This document shows, one piece after another, positions 1 to 10,999 of a stretch of 64,000 nt of DNA. A program made the translations under genes and the position numbers. The notes under the pieces are model-generated. The model was given only the letters and a program-made list of their open reading frames with translations. It did no database searches and was not told the origin of the DNA. Source of the stretch: Dichotomocladium elegans (Eukaryota > Mucoromycota > Mucoromycetes > Mucorales > Lichtheimiaceae); the NCBI GenBank assembly GCA_025716815.1, contig JAIXMN010000012.1, positions 434,001 to 498,000 on the forward strand. Direction: 5' to 3'. Numbering within the stretch: the first letter of the stretch is position 1; each line of letters begins with the position of its first letter.

Positions 1-1691
1 CTCACTAGCAAGTTGGCTGAAAAAAATAAAAACTGAGGATTCAAAAGCAAAGCCTGAATCAGAAGTGCGGCTCATTCATCATCGTTACGGCAGTGTATCA
101 AAGGGTTGCTTCCCTCAAAAGCTCATGACATTGTCTGGTTCCAGGCTATGGACCCTGGTCAATTTTTCAGTAGGATTAAAAGGGATCCGAGTCTTCGCTG
201 GGTGACAAATTTGGAAGAGGGAGAGGCATTCTCTCCTGGAAAAGAAATATCAATACTGTGACCATTACTTCAATCTATGGATCTACACAACGCAGATAAG
301 CATCCCGGTATTACGTATATGATGTTTCCGGAGCAAAAACAGAGTAGCATCATCCGCTTCTACGAGTATTTCTTCAGAATCACCGCCGTCTTGCTGCTTC
401 GGGTGATGGACCTCCGTCGAAGCGTCCCGGTTACAGTATCAATGAGGTTTACTTCAGCCAACAGCCATAAAGCTTGATACTGGGTGTTTTCTTGACATAT
501 GGCATTTTAAATATCGATTCTTAAGGAAAATCAAGAAAATATATTTGTCATTAAGAGCATTCTTCATCACATCCTTATCTTTTCCCTTATTTTCATCCGG
601 TATGATCGCTATAACACCTCGTTTATTGCAACTTAACATCCACACTCTTACGTGGATTAATCAATCGTACCCGTATGTCAATCATAAAACAGAGGGACAC
701 CTGTATGACAGTCCGATCCTTTCCGCCCCACTTGGTAGCCTCCTTCTCGTCCTTTTGAATTTTATCCATACTACTTTCTGGAGGTGAGTTAAAATATATG
801 AAGAAGGGTTACAATCTCCAGTTGACTAATGAATGTCCATCCATCGATGTGAAATCATTACCTACGGATAAGACGATCTATTACGACTCACGCGAATTTT
901 TCTGCATTTATACGTCATGCGTTTATCTCTTGTACGAAATTTCATTCAGTATCAATCTGATCCTTGGTGCTCTTACTGAAGTACATCATCCAGGTGCACT
1001 TTTATCATGAAAACTTACACAGTAGCTACAACGTGTGAAACCCAAAAAAATGACCGAGTATGAATACAGACATGAAATGTCTTGCACTGCTAGGAATTGG
1101 CTGCCTCAGTCAGCTTTCTTGCTGTCTTTCGTTTGTGGGAAGACCACACGTTCCATAATAGCTCCACGCAACCTTCAATCTGTCATGAATATCTTCAGTC
1201 AAAATTTGTCAACTTAACGGCACCAGCATCATGCATCTTTAGGTTTATTTCTGCCGTTGTTCATCATATAGATTGCTACTTTAAACACCTAAACATCTAT
1301 CTACCATGCTTTATGAACACGTTAGCTATATTAAGTTAAATACAGCAAATATGATCCTCCATATTATGTTATCTATTGATACAATATAATTCTGTAATCT
1401 TATCATGGCAAAAAAAAATTTATAAACAGTTTCCGCAAGATACCGAGCCACGTATCCAATTTATTTATCTTATATGAATTAATCTTCTGAAGTTCGCATG
1501 TCTCATGATGGAGAATGCCCTTAACTCTGGCGCTATCTTGTTGTTTCTCATCATCTCTGCCGTCTACACAAAATACCGTTCCTTGGTACTTGCTGCCGGA
1601 TAGACTTTAAGGTCCGCCTGTCCTCGCTCTCTTTCCAAACACAACACGCATAAAAATTAATAAGTCCTTTTCCACATCCCCCATTTCCAAC
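1..1691. other. Left-edge region without a confident gene
   Basis: This AT-rich stretch has only short open frames with no recognisable domain. The best candidate is a 67-codon frame on the + strand, open from 58 to the stop at 259-261. It contains a possible splice acceptor near 92 and encodes a protein-like sequence with the stretch HDIVWFQAMDPGQFF. It could be the last exon of a gene that begins left of the window, or a decayed element. I see no tRNA, repeat array or promoter signature that I can defend. The last ~60 bases before 1692 are C/A-rich and probably 5' leader of the next gene. Confidence 0.4.
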
Positions 1692-2131
1692 ATGCTTAAA
1701 AAACGTCAACCACACCAATCAATCATTCGAGGAGACGAAAGCAATGAAGAAACACTCGGATCTTCTCGACACATTCCAAAACGACACCGAACACTTGATG
1801 TTATCGAACCTGTTCTTCCTTCTACTTCTGACCAAAACTCTACACATCTCACTCGTTCGCGCCAAAGTGCCCGATCCCAATCATTCACACGCCCACTAAC
1901 ACGAAATTCAAAACATTCTGGTGCATCCCTACGACCGCAATCCTCGCAACCACAATCTGTACAACCTCCCCCCAATTACGCCGGCTCTCAAGTCAGCGGT
2001 AACTCGCCAACGGAAACTGGTATGGCTTCTCCTCGCTTGTCTTCGGTGACACATCGTTCTTTTGGTGATTTTCATAACAACGACGCCGACAAGGACGATT
2101 TCCAAGAAACACAAACTCAAGGTATGTGTTT

Positions 2132-2164
<33 letters not shown>

Positions 2165-3142
2165 CCTCGTTTTGCGGGCGATAGTTGTTTTCTTACTTCT
2201 TTGTCTCGCTGTACGCAGACTCCCAAATCCCTCAAAGGGCTCTCCGCGAACTGTCTTCGAATACCTTGAATCGACCTAAACATCGCTGTATGTTTGTGAC
2301 GCAGCCTGAGGATGGTTTTTACGGATGACGCGAAGACATTTAACATTATTTGTTGACGGATCGTTTATATACAACATTTTTTAAATAGCCACACGCAAAT
2401 CAACCGTCAGAGAACTTGAAGTATCCGATTTCGACGTTTTGTCTGATAAATCCTATCAGGACCTTCGAAAGATTCTCAAAACCAGTTACAAGTAAGCTCA
2501 AAAGATAGTAAGATGGCGCGAAATTCTCTCAGAATGGTCTTATTCTTTTTTTTTCTCCAGTGAAGCAATGAGCAACCTTGATGAAAATAGACTACCGAGA
2601 GGACATAACCCTAAAACCCTCGCAGCTCTCAGTGGTCTTATAAAGCGGGCTAACAAGAAATTGAAACGGCTCCTGATACCGCCGAACACGCCGCATCAGT
2701 TTTTTGATACGGACCATTTTAAAGAGAAAGAGGCAAGCGTCATTGACATAATTTTAGATGCTGTGTGCGTGTGTGTCCGCTAACATGCGTTACTTTACTT
2801 TTTGCTATGTATAGGCTAATGTCAAAAAGGCATTAGAAGACGATATCACGGACTTCGCGCAATTGGAAGTGGCAACGCTGAATGCTGAACGAACGATTGA
2901 TTTAGAATCAGAAGAGTACGAGGCGCTTCAAGATCAGATCCAGAAAGATGAAGCTAACCGTCGCAAAATTCAACAAGAACTACAGGTAAGATCAAGTACA
3001 ATACAAAAAATCAGGCTGATCGCAGATGAAATGTATATTTGTGTAGACTCGCCATGCTTTCGTTGATCAGCAGCCCCAAAATGACAGTTATGCTTGGAAT
3101 CTGTTACGGTTTCCAAGCTCCTCTTTCTCAAAAGGACAATGA
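1692..3142 (+). CDS. CENP-Q-like kinetochore protein (Okp1/Fta7 family)
   Basis: Probable CENP-Q, a subunit of the inner kinetochore CCAN/COMA complex that links centromeric chromatin to the outer kinetochore. Suggested exons are 1692-2121, 2219-2287, 2389-2491, 2561 to about 2762, 2815-2985 and 3047-3142, giving about 356 residues. The first ~165 residues are Ser/Pro/Gln-rich and disordered. A conserved block follows with the family's pattern: a helix containing LSGLIKRANKKLKRL, the motif IPPNTPHQFFD, then a long Glu-rich coiled coil. The last exon encodes a 31-residue tail ending FPSSSFSKGQ. The donor of the fourth exon is uncertain: 2763 or 2739 both keep the frame. The family call rests on the basic helix plus PP motif plus coiled coil, recognised by eye; CENP-U-type proteins are an alternative. 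The first intron carries a pure CTG/TGC repeat. Confidence 0.6.
2133..2162 (+). repeat. TGC/CTG microsatellite in an intron
   Basis: About ten uninterrupted TGC triplets lie 11 bases inside the first intron of the CENP-Q-like gene, just after the donor at 2122. In the exon frame the tract reads as a run of cysteines, which is one reason to place it in an intron. Confidence 0.85.
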
Positions 3143-4235
3143 TACTATCTGAATATATGCTTTGCTGAAAAGACATCAACTTGAATATAGAAGCAGATCA
3201 ATAATTATGAATTTCCCCATTGAGCTCAAAGGATTTCCTGGAGTTTAAGCAATCCATATAAATACAAGCCTTGTTTCTTTGCACATAGTGTACTATCATT
3301 TATGTAATCTCCGGGATGAATGAAACTTTTTGGCGATATGTGATGGTACCGCAGCTACTTCATATTCATTTTATAGTAAAAGGATACGAAAGATTTCTTC
3401 TCCAGATTCCTTTGATTTACTACCTGCATCAGCGCTTAAATCTATCCAGAGGCGCATTTGTGTTAGAAACGGTAGGTCAAAGAGATAACTCGAAATGCTG
3501 AGAGATTCTCATCTGGTTAATGAACAAGTACGGCCACATCAAGGAAAATGAGTTTTTTCCCATAAAGTCAATGCCAGACAAGCGCATAGCTCTTGTATTC
3601 TTCATTGGCAATCAATAACCGACCCCCTAGTCCATATTTCTTACAAATGCTATCTGGGTCGTCATTTTACTGTGGCACCCACCATTGTGCTGAACGAACA
3701 AGTGTTGCTAGATGATTTGCTGTATCGACCTTGCCTTGGTGAGGTTAAGTCGATTAGCTGTGCATAATACCTGCTTTTTTAATCTGAATGTCTGCATTTA
3801 TTCGTCGGAAATACAGTAGGTGAAGCAATACGTCCAAACATACCACTGAAAAGTACTTAGGTTAGCTATTTTGTGCCGTAATAAACAGATTAAAAACAAT
3901 AGGCTTTCTCTTGCAATGAGACGGCCACAGATTTCAGGAACACCCGGATTCACCACCAAGAATAACAACATGGCGCCGTAAAGAAAGTGTTAATGTCCCT
4001 GTCAGAATTATTGAATGCGCATAGATGCATTTCTGTTCGAAACGAGCGTGGGTAAATGTCACACACCAATTCCCTTTTCGAACTTTTTCATCCTTCGTAA
4101 GCTTTTCATGTGCCCTATTCAGGGCAATTCAGTGGCCGCAAATTCTGGCAACTTGGCAGAGGACTTAAGAGACTCTTCGCTGTTCTTTTTCGACTGACCC
4201 GTATCTTCTTCTCTTGAACATAAAAAACACACTTA
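3143..4235. other. Intergenic region upstream of PacC/Rim101
   Basis: No supported gene. Short frames (for example 3316-3501 and 4015-4197) have no recognisable domain and biased, low-complexity composition. A GCCAAG hexamer on the minus strand (CTTGGC at 4152-4157) lies 79 bp upstream of the PacC start codon and matches the PacC core site GCCARG. A hexamer is expected by chance at this density, so this is only a suggestion of autoregulation. Confidence 0.5.
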
Positions 4236-6736
4236 ATGCCAAGACAAGGCGTTTGTATCTGTCGATGGACAGGGTGCAACTATACATTTGTAGACAACGA
4301 GAAGTTGTATGATCATCTCCGCGACGATCACATTGGCCGGAAAGTAACGAATAATCTATGCCTTGAATGCCGTTGGAACGACTGCGGTACGACTGCTACC
4401 AAGCGGGACCATCTCGCCAGTCATTTGCTCGTTCATCTTCCTCTTAAACGTAAAAAGCACTATTTTCGACCTACAATTCCCTCTTTTCTAATGATACCGT
4501 GCTTATTTTTTATAGCTCATCGCTGCTCGGTAAAGCACCTAATGGGCGATATCATACCCGTATCTTTAATATCGCGATAGTGCCGTGATGCTCATCGAGG
4601 TACTGCAATAAAATAGGTGTGCAAGAAGGCGTTTAAGCGGCCACAAGATTTAAAGAAGCATGAAAAGACGCATACCAGCGAGCATAAAGGTAAAACTCCC
4701 GGGTGGAAACTAGAAGGGGTTTTGGGGGGACCAGAATATCCTTTTTAGGTAAGAATTCATCTAATGATTTTTTCTCCTCCTTCCGCTGCAATCCCTTCCA
4801 AATATAAAAAAGCGTCATTGATAAGCAAGCGACCCGGATATAAAGCTATCCGCCGCCGGAAGCGTACATCACCTACAAACAGAGAGGAAATTGTCGGGCG
4901 TCCCAACGTATCCGGAGAAACTCTTGTTAAAGAAGGTAGGTGCACTGTCAGCATCGCTTGTGTCAATGCTGGAGAATGACAAAATGCTCTACCAGCTGGT
5001 TTGGGGACAGCGACCATGACCAGTTTGTCAAGCCCACTTTCACCTGCTCAAAGCAGGTCGTCACCCCAGACAATGATTGCAACTTCTGATGGCACACAGA
5101 ATACAAGCCCAAACAGCATGCTGAGTACCCTCCAAAATTTTGTTTGCGATATTACCGGTTCCAATCCTATCGCACCTGAATACAACGCAGGTATTTTTTT
5201 ATTGGAATATTCTCATCCAGTATCGCTCATGAACTCTCCACTCCCATAGAAGTAGCTGGGTGGCTTGATAAGTTTCCGGATCAGTCGCTACAAGGTTTCG
5301 AAATGCCAATATTTAATGAGCAAGTCCAGGAAAAAGCCAAACTCTGGCTGGAGCAACTTTTAGCAGACATGGACCCTTCTGGGTCCATATATCCATCTAT
5401 TAACGCAGCAGAAGACGCGGTTTTTCATGATGCCATGGCATACTCTCCTAATCAATCAATTGACTGGGGGAATATGGCAAGCCCATCAGAAAATTTACTC
5501 AAGGCACCTTTCCTTTATTCCCACCAAGACGGAAATGCATGCAGACAGGATAACGAAAGCAGCAATAGCAGCAGCAACAGCTTCACCCCATCTCCAGTGA
5601 TAGCGGTTGACTTGGCATCTCTCTCCCGCCGACCGAACTTCTGGACCCCAGGTCACTCAGCAGATCTGCATGACATCAAGTTGGAAGAGCGGACAACAGC
5701 GGATGGTCCGGTACCGTCTGATTCAGTCGACTTCTCTCCACCCGAAATGGTGTATAGTACGCCTATTCAATCTTTGCATGGTTTTGAATCCTCTGAACGA
5801 GTCGTAGAAACTGTTGCAGCCAAGAAGCCACCGGCCCCATTGTCCACAGAACAATCTCCTGGACAGCACCAACAAGGTTCTACGCTCTATCCAGAGAAGC
5901 GTAATGTGATCAGTCTCCTGAATTATATGAATGCTCCTGGTTCCCATGCATATGCAGTAAATCCAGCCGTTTCAGCGTACTCTGGCAAGGCGATTCTTGA
6001 TCCTGCTAAAAATATGACAACGTGCGCTTATGGCCCGGGTAAATTCCCTGCTATACACAAAGGAGCAGGTCTTCCCCACAAGGGACCGTCTAATGCGGTG
6101 TCTCGGAGCACACACAAAAATACAACAATGCAGGATAAGGGGACGAAGGGAACTGTGATAAAGCATTACAAGTCGGATCATGCACCAGCACCTCACGCCG
6201 AGCGAAAACATAGTAACACGCTCAAGAAGGGAGCAGTAGGACCTCCGAAGATCACTGCCGTTCGCACTGTCTCCAGCACAAGCGGAAAAAACGGAACGGT
6301 TACCTCAAAACATGAACCACGTTTGATATCAACAAAAGAAACAGTGAAAACAACGCCATCGACAACCGTATTGGGTAAAGTTACGGCGACAACCGCCGAC
6401 AGAAGCAGAAAAACAGCTGCGCCATCTGCGTTGTCTTCCTCTACATATCTGGCCAGACCCATTTTATCTACCGCGTCTTCATCAACAATAACAAAGATAA
6501 CCCTGCCAAAGGAAGAACCATCACCCTACGCTGATCTGCTCGAAAAGCTGCGTGGGCTCGAGATTGGCAAGGGCGATGACAACAACAACAATGCAAATGC
6601 CGACTTGATTGCCAGGTTGCGCCATGTGAAGATCGTCAATCAAATCTATGATGCGGTGCTGCGCACACAAAAGGCACAGGCATCACCTACTCCTCGAAGA
6701 AACAGGAGTATCAATACCCAGCAAATCGCTTCCTAA
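4236..6736 (+). CDS. pacC: PacC/Rim101 ambient-pH zinc-finger transcription factor
   Basis: Orthologue of PacC (Aspergillus) / Rim101 (yeast), the nuclear regulator activated by proteolysis in alkaline conditions. Exons: 4236-4449, 4516-4529, 4617-4689, 4813-4935, 4996-5190 and 5250-6736, encoding 701 residues. Three C2H2 fingers fill the first 95 residues: C9/C14/H27/H32, C45/C50/H63/H67 and C75/C78/H91/H95. The second and third carry the family signatures TKRDHLASH and [13 protein letters not shown] basic segment (AIRRRKR) follows and may be the nuclear signal. The rest is Ser/Thr/Pro-rich, with an acidic, Asn-rich C-terminal block ([12 protein letters not shown]) resembling the conserved C-terminal interaction region. 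The second exon is a 14-nt microexon that completes the third finger. The acceptor at 4812 is the weakest splice call (poor pyrimidine tract) but is the only nearby one that keeps the frame. The identification is very secure. Confidence 0.93.
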
Positions 6737-7714
6737 CATTCCCATCACCAAGTAGAGCTGGGCTCTTTTTTGCTTGGTAACCATGCATTCTATCCGAAAT
6801 AAATTATATTCCTTTTTTTCAGATACTTCGTCGTCGCTACGCGAAGGGTTTGACGAGTCTCGGGGGAGGAGGGAGATGAGGATGGGCCTGTTGTTCGGAG
6901 TATTCTTAACTAGAGGGACGTGCCCATACCCAGGCTTCATTGGCCATGCGCCTGGATTAGACTATTGATCTGCATCTCATTTGAACATCCATTTTTCGTG
7001 CAGCGGTCGACAGAAAAAGAAAATATCGGGATACAGTAGCCGCCCATTATAGTGATACCATCGGTTCCAGGAAATCGCATCACTATACCGAATTATCATT
7101 ATAACAAATATAACTATAATGGGCGGCCACTGTAACACGTTGCATTCGCTGACAGCTCTTAACGTTCGTAGCTATTTTTTGTTGAAAGACGAGGAAGGGG
7201 TATCAAAGATGGGGATTGCGTAGTGCAAGGTTTGCCATTTTGAAGTCTGAAATAGCAGTCGAGATCCATCGAGACAGAGATATTAGCCTAACTCTTCGAT
7301 GTGGATTACCAAGACACCTATATACTGGATTCAGGCCATATTTAGCCGAGCATCACATCTACATATATATATATGTAGATGGATACTCCACCGTTGTCCC
7401 TATTCACGTTTCTCCAAAGGATGCAGCCGCATGGTTTTTTAATTTGCTCAATTCAACGTCCGCAGCCACTTGTTTTGCTTGAACTGTCAATCCGCCTATT
7501 TGAAAGGCCGCTCTACCGCATTGGAGCACTTTGGGTAAGAAACTGGTGCATGCGTGGGTGTGAGAGCGACTGTGAGCGTGTGTGGAGCCTGGCTCGGCGC
7601 GAACTTTTTTTTTGTTTCCCTGAACATTTTATCCATCTTTCACGCACCTGCATTTCTACACGCCACAGAATTTTTGCGGATTATATACAAAAACACCAAA
7701 CGCTTTAATCTGAC
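6737..7714. other. Intergenic region between PacC and AP-1 beta, with a MITE
   Basis: About 1 kb without a supported gene. It holds the inverted-repeat element at 7032-7134, a short AT run (about 7360-7376), and a purine-rich stretch around 6850-6890. Frames such as 7379-7708 show no domain. The last part is presumably promoter and 5' leader for the adaptin gene. Confidence 0.6.
7032..7134. mobile_element. 103-bp MITE with 26-bp terminal inverted repeats
   Basis: The left end starts TACAGTAGCCGCCCATTATA (7032) and the right end (to 7134) is its reverse complement over 26 bp with two mismatches. Both ends finish in TA, the usual target duplication of the Tc1/mariner/pogo superfamily. The 50-bp interior has no coding capacity and contains internal copies of the subterminal word ATTATCATTATAAC. 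A diverged relative is found at 35294-35467, which matches the left ~75 bp closely. The mobilising transposase was not found in the window. Confidence 0.85.
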
Positions 7715-10700
7715 ATGAGCCGGCCCAGATTTTTCACAACGAACAAAAGAGGTGGGGGAAAGAGGGGGAAATACATTTTATCAGCCCGAGCAGGACAAAA
7801 AAAAAAAGATGCAACCAATACTCGCCCGTCATCCTTTCTGTCGATGGCCTAGGGCTCGGGCAATAACTCTCTCTCTGTGTGTGTGCTTGTGTTTACTAAC
7901 CATCGTTCTTTCAAGGCGAAAACTATGAGCTCAAGGCTGAGCTGAATAGCGAGTACCGACACACCCGAAAAGACGCCGTGAAAAAGGTCATTGCGAACAT
8001 GACCGTTGGCAAGGATGTCAGCGGCCTCTTCCCCGACGTGCTTAAGAATATGCAAACAGAGGATATAGAGCTCAAGAAGCTTGTGTACCTCTATCTGATG
8101 AACTATGCAAAGACTCAGCCCGAGCTTGTGATCTTGGCCGTCAACACGTTTGTCAAGGTAAGGAAAAGCAGTCTCTTCTTATACTGAAAGTACTTACAAA
8201 AAAGTAGGACTCAGACGACCCGAACCCGCTGGTTCGTGCGCTTGCCATCCGTACCATGGGCTGCTTGCGCGTCGACAAGATCATTGATTATCTGACTGAG
8301 CCACTGCGCAAGTGTCTTAAGGTATTAAATGCGATATATATAAAAGGGATTATGGTTCATCAACACGCTACATATACCAACAGGACGAGAATCCCTATGT
8401 CCGCAAAACAGCGGCCATCTGTGTTGCGAAACTGTATGAGCTCAACCCAGATCTGACAGTGGAGCAGGATTTCGTCAGCATAGTCCAGGAGATGGTCTCG
8501 GATATCAACCCCATGGTGGTAGCCAACGCAGTGATTGCCCTCTCCGATATCAATGAAATTTCACCAAATAAGGATGTCTTTGTTGTCAACACGTCTGTAC
8601 TTAACAAACTCCTCCATGCCCTGAACGAGTGCACAGAGTAAGGCAAATGGTCATTCAAGACGGGAGGGGGCTGCGGATGCAGTTGAGAGAGACTTACATG
8701 CTGGGATTTGGATAGATGGGGCCAAATTGCCATCCTGACTGCGCTGGCCGACTACAAGCCTGTGGACTCCAAGGAGGCAGAGGGCATCTGTGACCGTGTC
8801 CTGCCGAGACTTCAACATGCCAATGGCGCTGTAGTGCTGGCAGCGGTCAAGGTGCTGTTGCTCAGTATGCGCTATGTCAGAGACAAAAACTTGATCAAGG
8901 GACTCTGCAGAAAGATGGCCCCACCGCTTGGTTAGATATCACTGCGAACAAAGAGGTTGACGTATGCTTGCTTATCTGGACTCTCTAGTGACCTTGTTGT
9001 CGAGCCCTCCGGAGGTTCAGTACATTGCTTTACGCAACATTAGTCTTATCCTGCAGAAATACCCCGAGGTCCTATCGAACGAAATGCGCGTGTTCTTTTG
9101 CCGATACAATGATCCTCCTTACGTGAAACTCGAGAAACTCGAGATTTTGATTCGACTGTGCAACGACCGCAACGTAGATCAGCTTTTGAGCGAATTGAAA
9201 GAGTAAGTCTGGCCATGGCGACGAGGAGGACACGTGCGCTTATCCGCAAATGTTCGCAGGTATGCCAATGAAGTTGACGTAGACTTTGTACGGAAGTCGG
9301 TGAATGCAATTGGGCGCTGTGCTATCAAGATAGAGGAAGCTGCGGAGCGATGCATCAATGTACTTTTAGATCTGATCAACACCGGTGTCAGTTATGTGGT
9401 TCAGGAAGCCATTGTTGTGATCAAGGTAAACCGATTGGGCGAATGCAGAAAAGGGTGAAGGCGGGGTGAGGATAGAAGATCCTGTAATTCACAGCGGTCA
9501 TACGGTAGGATATCTTCCGCAAATACCCCCAAAAATACGAAGGCATTATTCCCACGCTGTGCGAAAACCTCGATGCGCTCGACGAACCAGACGCCAAGGC
9601 GTCTTTGGCGTGGATCATTGGCGAGTACGCAGAGAGAATCGACAATGCAGACGATATGATCAACATGTTCGTGGAGAATTTCAAGGAAGAAAATGCACAG
9701 GTGAGGTGTGTGGAACAGCAGGGGAAAAAGGTTGCTCACGGTAGATATCAAATAGGTCCAACTTCAATTCCTGACGGCGACGGTGAAGTTATTTTTGAAG
9801 AAACCTGCTGAGAATCAAGACCTTGTGCAGCGTGTGTTGCAGACAGCAACTACAGAGTGTGACAATGCGGATATTCGTGACCGGGCCTACGTGTATTGGC
9901 GACTTCTCTCTACAGATCCACAAGTTGCTAAGGTACGCACCAAAAAAGGACTATCTATGGTAACCCAGCGCGGTCTTCTGATGCATATAGCTTGTATACC
10001 TAGGCGGTGGTACTCTCTGAGAAGCCGCCTATCGCTGGTGAGAACGTCGGGCTATCTTCAGCCCTCTTGGATGACCTACTGTATCATATTGGCTCGCTCG
10101 CGTCCGTCTATCATAGACCCCCAGAGACCTTCATTGCCGGCAGAAAATACGGTGCTGATAGCGTACACAAGGGTATACCTAGGTAAGACAAGGTGGTCGG
10201 GGGAGGTTGGCATATATAATATGTATATATGGCGAAATGTTCATGAATGTGTAGCAATGTGGATGAAGAAGATATGACGGCGCCGCCGCCGCAGATCCAA
10301 GAAGCGATCAAGAATAACGATATTGGTAATCTTCTCGACCTTGACTGGGATGAGCCTTCAGTGTCGTCGCCTATTGTTGCAGAGAGCCCACAAAGTAAGC
10401 GTGCAAGCACGGGCTTGGATGATCTACTTTCGCTTGGAGGTGGATCTACTTCTGCTGCTCCTGCTGCCTCGGCTGGCTCATCATTGACAGCACCAAAGAG
10501 CGACATCGGAGACATTTTGTCCTTGTTTAATGCACCCAATGCAACCATCCCTGTAGTACAACAACAACAGCAACAGCAGCAGCCAGATGCTTTCATGGCA
10601 GGTGACTTTTTTGGGTCAGCCTCCCCAGTACAACAGCAGCCTATGGGATTTTCTAGTCCTCGACCGCCTCAGCAGCAGCAGCAGCAACAACAACAACAAG

Positions 10701-10735
10701 CAGTTAAAAATGATCCCTTTGCGGATCTGTTCTAA
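7715..10735 (+). CDS. apl2: AP-1 complex beta subunit (beta-adaptin)
   Basis: Large beta subunit of the AP-1 clathrin adaptor, which sorts cargo at the trans-Golgi network and endosomes. Eleven exons (7715-7751, 7916-8157, 8208-8321, 8384-8637, 8716-8930, 8989-9202, 9260-9425, 9509-9700, 9756-9932, 10004-10182, 10255-10735) join in frame to 756 residues. The start [19 protein letters not shown] and the following ~560 residues are the conserved adaptin trunk of HEAT-like helices. A clathrin box, [10 protein letters not shown], sits at residues 622-631 in the hinge. The hinge is rich in Ala/Ser and carries two polyglutamine runs. The protein stops at NDPFADLF and lacks a full C-terminal ear domain, as in other fungal AP-1 beta chains. 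AP-2 beta is the alternative; the missing ear and the trunk sequence favour AP-1. Confidence 0.92.
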
Positions 10736-10999
10736 GTAGTTTACTTTAACTCTACGTGTATGAAAATGGAAAGGGGATCAAATATGGTAAAAAAGGCATG
10801 TGTCTTGTGTAAAAGAATCTATGGAAAATGATACACTTTTGAAACGAGGATCAGTCTTTTTACCTTGGAGACAGAGACACACACACACATAATAAAAAAA
10901 AAAAAGAGAGAGAACCCGTGTATTCATTCAGTGTGTAAATTTCTTTCTCAGCCTTTTTCCCTTCCACGCAGAGTTTATTCATCGACTCTATATTTCATC

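Noticed and set aside
10111..10596. 161-codon minus-strand frame with a run of cysteines
   Set aside because: Antisense to the AP-1 beta hinge; the cysteine run is the complement of CAG/CAA glutamine codons.
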